A DNA stretch of 34,361 nt, from positions 1-34,361 of the forward strand of contig JADMLA020000026.1 in the NCBI GenBank assembly GCA_015482705.2. The letters run 5' to 3'. This document shows, piece by piece, positions 14,384 to 22,698 of the stretch. This DNA comes from Prosthecochloris sp. (lineage in GTDB: Bacteria > Bacteroidota > Chlorobiia > Chlorobiales > Chlorobiaceae). The notes beneath the pieces are model-generated. The model ran no database searches. It was not told the DNA's origin and saw nothing but the letters and a program-made list of their open reading frames with translations. A program made the position numbers and the translations under genes. How positions within the stretch are numbered: position 1 is the first letter of the stretch; each line of letters starts with the position of its first letter.

Positions 14384-16342
14384 ATGATTACACTTGATAA
14401 CATTCAGAAGACCTATAGTATCGGTGAAAGCTCCGTTCATGCACTCAGAGGAGTTTCACTCTCGATCGAACAGGGCGAATTCATTGCCATTATGGGGGCA
14501 TCGGGTTCCGGGAAATCCACACTCATGCACATTCTCGGCCTGCTCGATACGCCTGACAGTGGCGACTACTTTCTTTCGGGGCGCAATGTCAACTCATTGA
14601 AAGAGGATGAACTTGCCGCATTACGTAATCACGTGGCTGGTTTCGTGTTTCAGCAGTTTCATCTGCTCAAGCGTATGAGCCTTGTCGATAATGTCCGTTT
14701 GCCGCATATCTACAGCGGTGAAGAAGGGGATTTCCGTGAGGAGGCGATCGAACGTTTATGGCTTGTAGGGCTCGAGGACCGGGCTGATCACAGGCCGAAT
14801 CAGCTTTCCGGAGGGCAGCAGCAACGTGTTGCCATAGCCCGGGCACTGATACGCAATCCAATGATTATTTTTGCCGACGAACCCACAGGCAATCTCGATA
14901 CGAAGAATTCCTCGGAGATCATGAACATTCTCAAGCGGCTTCATGGAGAGGGAAAAACCATCATCATGGTGACGCACGAGGACACCATTGCGGCATATGC
15001 CGATCGGATTATCACCATGTCCGACGGTCGGATCGTCAGTGATGAACGAAAAGCCGGAAGAACCGATCGGCAGTTGTTCAGGGAGGAGCCAGTGAACCCG
15101 AGCACCCATATCCCCTTGTGGCGCAACGGTCGTTTTTCCGGTTTTGTCCTGCAGGCGGTACAGTCCATTCTTTCCAACAAAGTTCGTTCCTTTCTCTCCG
15201 TGCTTGGCATTCTGGTCGGGGTAGCGTCGGTTATCGCCATGTTGGCTCTCGGTGCTGGAGCGCAGGTATCGATGGAGGAGAGTCTACAATCCATGGGCTC
15301 CAACCTGCTTTCTGTCAGGGGGGGATCTGCATCTGTCAGGGGAGCCGCTCAGGGAGCGGGAGCCGTTACCCGTTTTACCTTCAACGATGTTGAAGGTATA
15401 GCAGCAACGACGTCACTTGTAAAGCGTGCGTCGGGCATTGTGAGAGGCAGTGCACAGATCGTTTATGGCGGCAATAACTGGAGTACTTCACTTGATGGGG
15501 TTGGTTTCGAATATGGTGAAATGCGTGCTGCCATTCCAACTATCGGGCGATGGTTTACCGAACAGGAACTGAAAAAACGTGAAAAAGTCGCAGTTGTCGG
15601 CCTGACGGTTGCCAAGGAGCTGTTCGGCAGCAGCGTCAGTCCGGTCGGCAAAACAATCAAGATAAACAGGATCAATTTCACGGTTATCGGAGTGGCTCCT
15701 GCCAAGGGGTTTTCAGGTCCTCGTGACGGGGACGATGTCGTGATGATTCCGGTGACTACGGCGATGTACAGGGTTCTTGGTAAGGATTACTTCGATGGTA
15801 TCTACGTTGAATCGGTTTCTCCAGCCATGATTGAGCCGACCAAAGATGCTGTCGAGAGGATTATTCGCAAGCAGCATCGTCTTGGTGACGGCGATGATTC
15901 TTTTTCGATCAGAGACATGACAGAGATTAAACAAATGCTCTCCAGTACGACTCAGACCATGAGCCTGCTTCTTGGCGCGATAGCGGCAATCTCTCTGGTT
16001 GTCGGGGGTATTGGCATCATGAACATCATGCTGGTGTCGGTTACCGAAAGAACTAAAGAAATCGGGCTTCGAAAAGCGATAGGGGCGCGAAAAAGCGATA
16101 TCATGCTGCAGTTTATCGTTGAATCCGTAGGTATGACCCTCTCAGGCGGCTTGTTCGGCATTGTTGCAGGAATAACCGTTGCATGGGGGCTGTCGGTTTT
16201 TGCCGGCTGGGCGGTGCAGACATCGATGTTTGCGATTGTGCTCGCTACGGGTTTTTCGATGTTGATCGGTTTGAGTTTCGGACTCTGGCCGGCAAAAAAA
16301 GCGGCTGATCTCAAGCCGGTCGAAGCCCTGCGGTATGAGTAG
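14384..16342 (+). CDS. macB: MacB-like ABC exporter, ATPase fused to FtsX-type permease
   Basis: The 652-residue protein combines an N-terminal ATPase with a MacB permease. Walker A GASGSGKST is at 38-46, the signature LSGGQQQR at 141-148, and Walker B ends in D165-E166. The first transmembrane helix follows at about 265-290, then a large periplasmic domain. Three C-terminal helices include the conserved GGIGIMNIMLVSVTERTKE stretch. MacB pumps work as dimers by mechanotransmission, pushing periplasmic substrates (macrolides, peptides, lipids, siderophore-like compounds) through TolC. The upstream adaptor and channel complete the tripartite complex. The substrate is not evident. macB is the closest characterised name, but orthology was not tested. 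Confidence 0.9.
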   Translation: MITLDNIQKTYSIGESSVHALRGVSLSIEQGEFIAIMGASGSGKSTLMHILGLLDTPDSGDYFLSGRNVNSLKEDELAALRNHVAGFVFQQFHLLKRMSLVDNVRLPHIYSGEEGDFREEAIERLWLVGLEDRADHRPNQLSGGQQQRVAIARALIRNPMIIFADEPTGNLDTKNSSEIMNILKRLHGEGKTIIMVTHEDTIAAYADRIITMSDGRIVSDERKAGRTDRQLFREEPVNPSTHIPLWRNGRFSGFVLQAVQSILSNKVRSFLSVLGILVGVASVIAMLALGAGAQVSMEESLQSMGSNLLSVRGGSASVRGAAQGAGAVTRFTFNDVEGIAATTSLVKRASGIVRGSAQIVYGGNNWSTSLDGVGFEYGEMRAAIPTIGRWFTEQELKKREKVAVVGLTVAKELFGSSVSPVGKTIKINRINFTVIGVAPAKGFSGPRDGDDVVMIPVTTAMYRVLGKDYFDGIYVESVSPAMIEPTKDAVERIIRKQHRLGDGDDSFSIRDMTEIKQMLSSTTQTMSLLLGAIAAISLVVGGIGIMNIMLVSVTERTKEIGLRKAIGARKSDIMLQFIVESVGMTLSGGLFGIVAGITVAWGLSVFAGWAVQTSMFAIVLATGFSMLIGLSFGLWPAKKAADLKPVEALRYE

Positions 16343-16377
16343 CCGTCATTGATATTTCTCTTTTTCCATTTTCTGTA

Positions 16378-16420
16378 GGGCACCTCTGCTTTTATTATTC
16401 CACGCTTCAATTACTTCGTA
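16378..16420 (+). repeat. Degenerate end of the 3919-type MITE
   Basis: GGGCACCTCT at 16378-16387 is the terminal sequence of the element at 3919. A partly matching interior follows (TTATT and CGCTTCAATT versus TTATTGCGCG and TTTCAATT). No right end or target duplication is found nearby. It is probably a decayed fragment of the same family. Confidence 0.4.
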
Positions 16421-16465
16421 GATCCCTGCATGTGTCGGGGAACTCTGGTTATCCATGTTGTTCCT

Positions 16466-16494
16466 TTGAAATGAGCTGCCGGATAAGATATAAG
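16466..16494 (+). promoter_or_regulatory. Candidate sigma-70-type promoter of the chaperone/AAA operon
   Basis: TTGAAA (16466-16471) and TATAAG (16489-16494) are 17 nt apart, the optimal spacing for a housekeeping promoter. A transcript from here would have a leader of about 158 nt before ATG 16659. No CIRCE-like or other heat-shock operator is visible. Confidence 0.4.
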
Positions 16495-16658
16495 AATTAT
16501 AAAGTAAGGATGACTTGTTATGGGAAAAACCATTCCTGTGTCCGGAAATTGTGGTTTTGCGGAAAAATTCTTTTTATACAAATCATCATGCAGGTGATTT
16601 CTGGTGCAACGTCCTCATGCATTCACAAAACAAACAGTTCTGTTACGAACATCGGTCA

Positions 16659-18023
16659 ATGAACCTCGAACAAGCTAAAAAAAGCCTTTTTTGTGGCACT
16701 TTTCTTCTTGGGCGGAGTCGCAGGGGCAAAGCTGTCGATGCGTTATTTGCTTTCGGCAGTGCCGAGGCGGCGGTTGTACTGGTTGACGCGGTCGGGCGTG
16801 AGCATCCTGAAGCCGATGGTATTTTGAGCAGGCTGCTGACGATTGACAGCAAAGCAATGCACGAGATGCATGCGGCCGTATGGGCTTTCTGGAAAAGGCA
16901 ACGTTATGCGACCCTTTTGAACAAGGCCCGGAGTTCAGAAACATTGAGAAACGTTCTTTATGATGCCCTGCGTGTTATGCCTCGTGATGATGAAGGCAAC
17001 AGAACGATTTTTGCACTGTGGCATCGGCTTGATGACAAAATGCTTGCGGAGATGATCTCGAACCAGTCGAGGCATGCACCAGGGCTTGAAATGGATGCTC
17101 TTTTCGGTTTGGCGCAAGGAGATGCAGAGCGTTATCTCGTTCTTGAAGATCCTGACTGTTCAATCTTCGAGAAAGCATATATCATGGCTTCGGATGATCA
17201 GAAACGCAGGATCAACAGTACGGTATTGAAAAATCTGGACCCCCGCCTCGTGAAAGCCTATGTTCTTGCCGGTGCTGGAGGGCATGAGCAGGAACTTGTG
17301 CTGGAAGCTCTCAAGATTTCCGGCGATCAGGACGGATTGTTCGAGCGGGTCAGAGGAATGACGCTTCAAAACATGCTCGAGCTTGTTGCTTACTGGGAGC
17401 ACACCGGAAACCTTCCTGACGACTCTTCCCGAAAGAAAACGGTCGAGCGAGCAGTGGCCCTCTATCGTGAACTTTGTTCACTCAATTTCAAAGCATCGGA
17501 CGAGGTTCCGGCTGGTACAACAGACATGATACACTATTGGGAGGAGCGTGAGGTGACGGATGCAGAATTGAAGGCAGAACTTGGATGTGACGATCCCATG
17601 GTAAGGGCCGGGGCTCTCTATAGAAGCGCGAAAAGAGGACGCATATCGCAATCTCGTCTTCGTGATATAGCCAGAACGGGATCGTGGCTTGAAAAACTTG
17701 CTGCAAGACTTTATCTGCCGGGTGAGTTTCCGGAAGAAGAATATGAGCATGTGGTATGGCTCAGGAAAAACGACAGAATCGATGCACGTCTATTCAACAC
17801 TGTCATTCCCGGAACGATAGATGACAGTCAATTCTTTCTGGACAGCATGCGGGTACTTGGCAAAAGTGAAGATGCTACCGATAAAATGTTGTTTACGCTT
17901 CTTGCTATTTTGACCACCTTTCAGGGTTACTTTTTGCGCGGTATCGTTATGCTTGACGAAAATGATGACGCTACGCAAAAAGGGGCGGTCGAAACGGAAG
18001 ACGCACCAGGGATTGAATGGTAG
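16659..18023 (+). CDS. Alpha-helical protein of unknown family, first gene of the Hsp70/AAA operon
   Basis: The 454-residue protein is almost entirely alpha-helical by composition, with recurrent 30-40 residue helix pairs (for example KAVDALFAFGSAEAAVVLVDAV and RKKTVERAVALYRELCSL) that suggest HEAT/TPR-like repeats. No catalytic motif is seen. The C-terminus has one hydrophobic stretch (LFTLLAILTTFQGYFLRGIVML, about 415-436) and an acidic tail. ATG 16659 is chosen because the codons upstream of it, although open from TTG 16515, are of atypical composition rich in Cys and His. The gene is 38 nt before the GrpE-like gene and probably provides a scaffold or client-recognition subunit. That role is inference. 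Confidence 0.6.
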   Translation: MNLEQAKKSLFCGTFLLGRSRRGKAVDALFAFGSAEAAVVLVDAVGREHPEADGILSRLLTIDSKAMHEMHAAVWAFWKRQRYATLLNKARSSETLRNVLYDALRVMPRDDEGNRTIFALWHRLDDKMLAEMISNQSRHAPGLEMDALFGLAQGDAERYLVLEDPDCSIFEKAYIMASDDQKRRINSTVLKNLDPRLVKAYVLAGAGGHEQELVLEALKISGDQDGLFERVRGMTLQNMLELVAYWEHTGNLPDDSSRKKTVERAVALYRELCSLNFKASDEVPAGTTDMIHYWEEREVTDAELKAELGCDDPMVRAGALYRSAKRGRISQSRLRDIARTGSWLEKLAARLYLPGEFPEEEYEHVVWLRKNDRIDARLFNTVIPGTIDDSQFFLDSMRVLGKSEDATDKMLFTLLAILTTFQGYFLRGIVMLDENDDATQKGAVETEDAPGIEW

Positions 18024-18061
18024 GTGTTCAGATATCAGAATAAGAAGCATTGGGTACAAAG

Positions 18062-18589
18062 ATGTACAAAGCGCTGCAAAAGCTCCTCGGCAAGGAAAGG
18101 GAAGGTAACAACTCGGATGCGGCTCTCCTGAAAATCGAGCTTCAGGAAAAAGAGGCCGAGCTGCAACGTCTTCGTCGGGAATCTCGTCTTGAAAGAGAGC
18201 GTACCGCTCATCTGACTGAAGCCGGCATTGAAAAGGCGCTCGAAGAGGTTATGACAAACATCACAGGCCCTTTGGCAAACCTGTCCGCGATGCAGGCTCG
18301 TTATCGGCAAGATGGGAATATCAAAGTGGCGGATTTACTGAGCGTTGCCATCAAAATTGAAGCCTCCCTGCATGATTTCGGGCTTGAAGCATTCGGTGCG
18401 GTTGGAGAAACAACCTCTTTCGATCCCGGACTTCACCACCTTCTCGATGCGGATATTCCCGTAGAAGGTGAACCTGTTGTTGTAAGGTTTACGGGATATC
18501 GTTACAAAGGCAGGACGATACGCAAAACAATGGTGAGAAAGGTTTCAGAAATAACAAAAGAGCAACTACCGGATGGCACTGGCATTTGA
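18062..18589 (+). CDS. GrpE-like nucleotide exchange factor
   Basis: The 175-residue protein has a charged coiled coil at about residues 18-60 (KIELQEKEAELQRLRRESRLERE). A helical part follows, then a C-terminal beta domain with FDPGLHHLLDADIPVEGEPVVV and FTGYRYKGRTIRKTMVRKV. The latter matches GrpE (FDP..H.......GTV...GY...R.LRPA.V.V). GrpE releases ADP from Hsp70. The start may be ATG 18062 or TTG 18050, neither with a strong ribosome site. It overlaps the Hsp70 gene by 17 nt, so the two products are surely partners. It is divergent enough not to be the housekeeping GrpE. Confidence 0.75.
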   Translation: MYKALQKLLGKEREGNNSDAALLKIELQEKEAELQRLRRESRLERERTAHLTEAGIEKALEEVMTNITGPLANLSAMQARYRQDGNIKVADLLSVAIKIEASLHDFGLEAFGAVGETTSFDPGLHHLLDADIPVEGEPVVVRFTGYRYKGRTIRKTMVRKVSEITKEQLPDGTGI

Positions 18590-20192
18590 TTTCGGAACCA
18601 GCAATAGTGTTGTCGTGCGTTGGAACGAAGCTCTTGGTAAAGGGGAGGCAGTCATGCTGCCGAATCTAACCAGAACGTATCCTTTACGACGAGGCGGGAA
18701 CGCCACAGTTATCCCTTCATTGATTCATTACGGAAAAAATAGTATGCCAATGATCGGTGCACAGGTCGAAGAGGCCGGTTTGGCAACGCATCCCGGTACT
18801 TTTCGTTGGTTGAAAATGGATGTCTTGAGGACAGGCGGAGCGAATCGAGGTCGTCGTGTCAACGGGGAGGTTATTTACCCTCGAAAAGCGGCGGACGAGC
18901 TTGTTGATCGCATTTTGATGTTCGTGCGGGGCCTTTATGGTGATCTCGATAATGAACTTGTGGTTACTGTTCCTGTCGAGGCATTCGATCATTATCTGGA
19001 CTGGTTGCAGGAAGCTGCTTTGAAACGTTTCCCGGGGGGTATCCGGTTTCTCGATGAAGCGACGGCCTGTATCATGGGTTATCTGGACCAAATTCTCGAT
19101 CGCAAACCGTATTGTATCGTCGATTTTGGAGGTGGAACCCTCGATGTATCTGTTGTTCGTACAGATTTGTCGGCTTCCGGTAATACGCAATGCAGGGTGC
19201 TTGGTCGAGCCGGAGAAGAAATAGGCGGGATCATGGTCGATAACTGGCTGCTGGAGTATATACAGAAGCGGGAAGGACTTGATGATGAAGAGATAGCAAC
19301 TGTCGGGTCTGCACTGCTTCGGCAGATCGAACAAGCAAAAATATCGATTTCCAACGGAAAAGATAAAGCAGAGATCGGCCAGTACAACGATATAAGCGGT
19401 TTGCTGATCAACTGTACCCTAACCCGTGAGGTGCTCCAAGAGGCGCTTGAAAAGCAAAGAGAGCCAAACAAGCATAACCTTTACCAGATTCTCGTACGGA
19501 CGCTCGACCGTGCGCTTGACCAGGCACGTGACCGAGCGGGGATACGCAAGACGGAGCTTGAAGGAGTTTTTCTCGTTGGCGGAAGCAGCATGCTACCGGG
19601 TATTCATGAGAAAATCCGGGACTATTTCCCTGACAGCGAGCTTCACGGTGATAATCCATTCGAGGCAGTGGCACTTGGTGCGTGCCGGTATGGAGGAGGA
19701 ATGATCGAGCAGGCCCTGGCGCATGATTATTGTATGAGGAGCTGGAACCGCGAACTGCGTGATTTCGAGCTTGTTCCGGTAGTGTCTCGCGGGACGTCAT
19801 ATCCAACTGAAAAACCGGTGACAAGCAAATATATAAAAGCTGCCTGTGATGCACAGCAGGTGCTTGGGCTTGTCATATACGAGCGTTCTGTCATGGAGCG
19901 ACCTGTTATAAGTTATGTCAACGGTGCCGAAGGACTTCGCCCCGTGCGAGAGGAAATGAGACAGGAGGCCAGGGAGAAACCGCTCAATCCGGATGATCAT
20001 GAATTCATTCATGCGGATCCCCCCTCTGTGGTTGGTGAACGACGGTTTATTGCAGGATTCGGAGTCGATGAACATCGTCGCCTGACACTCTGGTTGCGCG
20101 ACAATCTCGAGGGGAACAAATCATTTATTCAGCTCAGGGACGGGACCAGAATTCCTCTTCCTGTTGCCAATTTTCCAGTGGTTAAGCTATGA
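18573..20192 (+). CDS. Divergent Hsp70/DnaK-like ATPase
   Basis: The 539-residue protein has an actin-like ATPase domain with all three nucleotide motifs: phosphate 1 FDFGTSNS at 5-12, phosphate 2 VDFGGGTLD at 183-191, and the adenosine motif VGGSSMLPG at 335-343. FLDEATAC at about 158 corresponds to the connect region. DnaK is about 640 residues. Here the part after residue 380 is only about 160 residues and does not show the usual substrate-binding beta sandwich and lid. It may bind a dedicated client or partner rather than general unfolded chains. The stop overlaps the AAA+ gene by 4 nt (ATGA). Cytoplasmic, no signal peptide. Confidence 0.85.
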   Translation: MALAFDFGTSNSVVVRWNEALGKGEAVMLPNLTRTYPLRRGGNATVIPSLIHYGKNSMPMIGAQVEEAGLATHPGTFRWLKMDVLRTGGANRGRRVNGEVIYPRKAADELVDRILMFVRGLYGDLDNELVVTVPVEAFDHYLDWLQEAALKRFPGGIRFLDEATACIMGYLDQILDRKPYCIVDFGGGTLDVSVVRTDLSASGNTQCRVLGRAGEEIGGIMVDNWLLEYIQKREGLDDEEIATVGSALLRQIEQAKISISNGKDKAEIGQYNDISGLLINCTLTREVLQEALEKQREPNKHNLYQILVRTLDRALDQARDRAGIRKTELEGVFLVGGSSMLPGIHEKIRDYFPDSELHGDNPFEAVALGACRYGGGMIEQALAHDYCMRSWNRELRDFELVPVVSRGTSYPTEKPVTSKYIKAACDAQQVLGLVIYERSVMERPVISYVNGAEGLRPVREEMRQEAREKPLNPDDHEFIHADPPSVVGERRFIAGFGVDEHRRLTLWLRDNLEGNKSFIQLRDGTRIPLPVANFPVVKL

Positions 20193-21805
20193 ACAATAAT
20201 CTGGCTGAGAGTGTGAAAAAGTCGATTGTGACGAAAGGCTGGCTCGACGAGCTGAAACTGAATATCAATGCTCGTATCGCTCTTCTACAGTTAGTGACGA
20301 TTGACGAAGAGGATGCGATGCATACCCTCGATGCATGGACACATGCCGATGATTGGCCGCAAGAAGGCATGGGGCTCATATCATGGGATAGTGGAGATCA
20401 GTTTATCGAAATAAAAGAACCGGCCGTTCCATTCGGCAAGCGCTCGGCTTCGCCGGAAACGGTGCTTGGCTTCATCGATGATTATCAAGGAGCTGCCATA
20501 TTTATCCTGAAAGATTTTCATCGTGCCTGGGAGCATCGTCCATCCGTGTTGCGTATGCTTCGCAACCTTTCGGCCCGTCTTCCTGCACGGGAGCAGCCAG
20601 TCAATATTATTTTGACAAGCCCTGAGCGCAACCTGCCGGTTGAGCTTCGACAGGATATTCCGGCAATCGATGTCGGCAAACCCGGGACTGAACAGATGAG
20701 AGAGCTCCTCGAGCGTCTTTCCTCTTCGAGCAACGCACTCAGAAACGTATCACCCGGTCTGATGGAAAGGCTTGTCGAGAGCGCGCTCGGGCTTTCGGTC
20801 GTCGAGGCTGGACGGGCATTTCGTAAGGCCATAGTGCTTGCCGGGAAAGGTGGACTTGATGAGCGTGCAGTCAGGCAGGTGTTGAATGAAAAACAGCACA
20901 TTATCCGTGAGAGCGGTGCTCTTGAATTATATCCCTACACCGGTATGATGAGCAATGTCGGGGGGCTGGGAGCACTGAAAAAATGGCTTGATGAAAGACA
21001 GGAAGCCTTTAGTCAGGAAGCTCGGGATTATGGTTTGTCAGCACCAAAAGGCGTTGCTCTTGTCGGGATACCCGGTACAGGAAAAAGCCTCTGCGCCAAG
21101 GTTACTGCAGGGCATTGGGGGATGACGTTGTTGCGCATGGATGTCGGCGCGGTTTTCAGCGGGCTTCTTGGATCGAGTGAACGCAATATTCGCGAGGCAA
21201 TACGAATTGCTGAAGTGATAGCCCCCTGCGTTCTCTGGGTAGATGAAATAGAGAAGGCTTTTGCAGGTTCAACCGGGGACAGTGGTACGGCCAGCCGTGT
21301 TCTGGCAACCTTCCTTACATGGATGCAGGAGAAGAGCGCTCCTGTGTTTGTATTCGCGACGGCGAACAATATTGACCGGCTTCCTCCGGAATTGTTCCGC
21401 AAAGGACGTTTTGATGAGATTTTCTTTCTTGATTTGCCGACAAGAGCCGAGAGAACGAGAATTCTCGAGGTGCATCTTAAACAGCAGGGCATAAGCATGA
21501 TTTCCCAACGTTTCAACCTCGATGAGGTGGCAAAGATAACGGAAGGGTTTGTGGGCGCGGAATTGCAGGCCTTGGTCAACGATGCCATGTTTCCTGCATT
21601 TCGTGATAACCGGCGGGAGATCGATACGAGTGATCTCCTTGCTGCTGCAAGGGAAATGGTTCCGTTAGCAAAATCTCATGAAAAGCATATCGAAACACTG
21701 CGATGTATGGTTGAGCAAGGACAGGTGCGTAACGCTTCCGATGATCTTTCAGGGGAGAAAGTGGCCCTTGAAAGCATTCCCGGAGGCCATCCCCGCTTGG
21801 ATTGA
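20189..21805 (+). CDS. Ycf46-like AAA+ ATPase
   Basis: The 538-residue protein has a degenerate N-terminal AAA-like half (about 1-230; VLGFIDDYQGAAIFILKDFHRAW, with no usable Walker A) and a functional C-terminal AAA+ module. Walker A is GIPGTGKS at 293-300, Walker B ends at D352-E353 in VLWVDEIEKA, sensor 1 is ATANN, and the arginine finger region is FRKGRFDE. This layout matches Ycf46-type AAA+ proteins of cyanobacteria and plastids. It should form a hexamer that unfolds or remodels proteins with ATP. Translation is coupled to the Hsp70 gene, so the two machines probably act on the same client. Confidence 0.85.
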   Translation: MNNNLAESVKKSIVTKGWLDELKLNINARIALLQLVTIDEEDAMHTLDAWTHADDWPQEGMGLISWDSGDQFIEIKEPAVPFGKRSASPETVLGFIDDYQGAAIFILKDFHRAWEHRPSVLRMLRNLSARLPAREQPVNIILTSPERNLPVELRQDIPAIDVGKPGTEQMRELLERLSSSSNALRNVSPGLMERLVESALGLSVVEAGRAFRKAIVLAGKGGLDERAVRQVLNEKQHIIRESGALELYPYTGMMSNVGGLGALKKWLDERQEAFSQEARDYGLSAPKGVALVGIPGTGKSLCAKVTAGHWGMTLLRMDVGAVFSGLLGSSERNIREAIRIAEVIAPCVLWVDEIEKAFAGSTGDSGTASRVLATFLTWMQEKSAPVFVFATANNIDRLPPELFRKGRFDEIFFLDLPTRAERTRILEVHLKQQGISMISQRFNLDEVAKITEGFVGAELQALVNDAMFPAFRDNRREIDTSDLLAAAREMVPLAKSHEKHIETLRCMVEQGQVRNASDDLSGEKVALESIPGGHPRLD

Positions 21806-21866
21806 AAAAAACAGTAGAGAATTTTGTGGTATGACAAAGAATACGTCAAAAGAAAAGAGGGGTAGT

Positions 21867-22661
21867 ATGCTGGAGAAACTCATGGCTGATCTTCGGCGAC
21901 GTTCACTATATCCTGACAAAAGAGGTATACCGCCACTTGTTTTCAATGACGTTGACAAATCACCAATGGTGCTTGTTCCCGGTGGAAAGTTTGAAATGGG
22001 AGACGGGCTTGAAGAGGGTTGTCGAAAGCATAGTGTCTATCTGGATTCTTTCTATATCGGAATCTATATGGTGACGAATCGGCAATACAAAGCATTTATG
22101 GATGCAACAGGTCATCGGGCACCAAGTCAGGGGGCATGGATCGATGCAGTGAGCGTCTGGCAGGGTGATACATTTCCTGAAGAATTTGCCATGCATCCGG
22201 TTGTTTGTGTCAACTGGGATGACGCGAAAGCCTATGCCGAATGGGCAGGATGTACGTTGCCGACCGAAGCACAGTGGGAAAAAGCAGCTAAAGGTCCACA
22301 GGGGTATCTTTATCCATGGGGCGACGATTGGGATGAAGACAAATGTAGAAACAGGAACAATCGTTTACAGGATCCGACAAGCAAAGTTTATGACTACCCG
22401 AATGGTGTATCCGGTTACGGCACCTGGAACCAGAGCGGTAATGTATATGAATGGTGTGCTGACTGGTATGGAGAGCTCTATCCTAAAACCGGTACAAGAG
22501 AAAACCCGGAAGGGCCTGAAGATGGTTCTCTGCGCCATGAAAGGGGAAGCTGCTGGCGTTATAGCGATACATTGTCATTTCAGTGCTCGAGAAGAAGTTT
22601 TTGTGTCCCGGGAGCACTCAATGATTTCAGAGGATTTCGAATTGTGAAAAGGCTTTCTTGA
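21867..22661 (+). CDS. FGE/SUMF1-like domain protein, probably non-catalytic
   Basis: The 264-residue protein is a formylglycine-generating-enzyme (FGE-sulfatase) domain. Residues from about 36 read VPGGKFEMGDG and YIGIYMVTNRQYKAFM. TLPTEAQWEKAAKG and YPWGDDW follow, then SGNVYEWCADWYGELY and the final DFRGFRIVK. Active FGEs use a Cys pair five residues apart in the segment after the last RGGS. Here that segment reads RGSCWRYSDTLSFQCSRR, so the pair is not kept. It may act as a ligand- or protein-binding domain, as C-type-lectin-fold relatives do. ATG 21867 is chosen for its AGAGGGG site; ATG 21831 is possible. It lies 61 nt after the AAA+ gene on the same strand and is probably the last gene of the operon. 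Confidence 0.8.
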   Translation: MLEKLMADLRRRSLYPDKRGIPPLVFNDVDKSPMVLVPGGKFEMGDGLEEGCRKHSVYLDSFYIGIYMVTNRQYKAFMDATGHRAPSQGAWIDAVSVWQGDTFPEEFAMHPVVCVNWDDAKAYAEWAGCTLPTEAQWEKAAKGPQGYLYPWGDDWDEDKCRNRNNRLQDPTSKVYDYPNGVSGYGTWNQSGNVYEWCADWYGELYPKTGTRENPEGPEDGSLRHERGSCWRYSDTLSFQCSRRSFCVPGALNDFRGFRIVKRLS

Positions 22662-22663
22662 CA

Positions 22664-22680
22664 GGAGATACATAATCTCC
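22664..22680. terminator. Short hairpin between convergent genes
   Basis: GGAGAT (22664-22669) and ATCTCC (22675-22680) form a 6-bp stem with a 5-nt loop just after the FGE-like gene and just before the convergent M48 gene's stop. There is no T-tract, so termination is only a possibility. Confidence 0.25.
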
Positions 22681-22698
22681 CGTAGTTGAATCCACAAT

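Noticed and set aside
16520..16690. Third-frame reading (25 codons, TGA, then about 26 more) before the chaperone operon as a selenoprotein-like gene
   Set aside because: No selenocysteine insertion hairpin was seen after the TGA, the frame runs into the first operon gene, and nothing supports a readthrough product.
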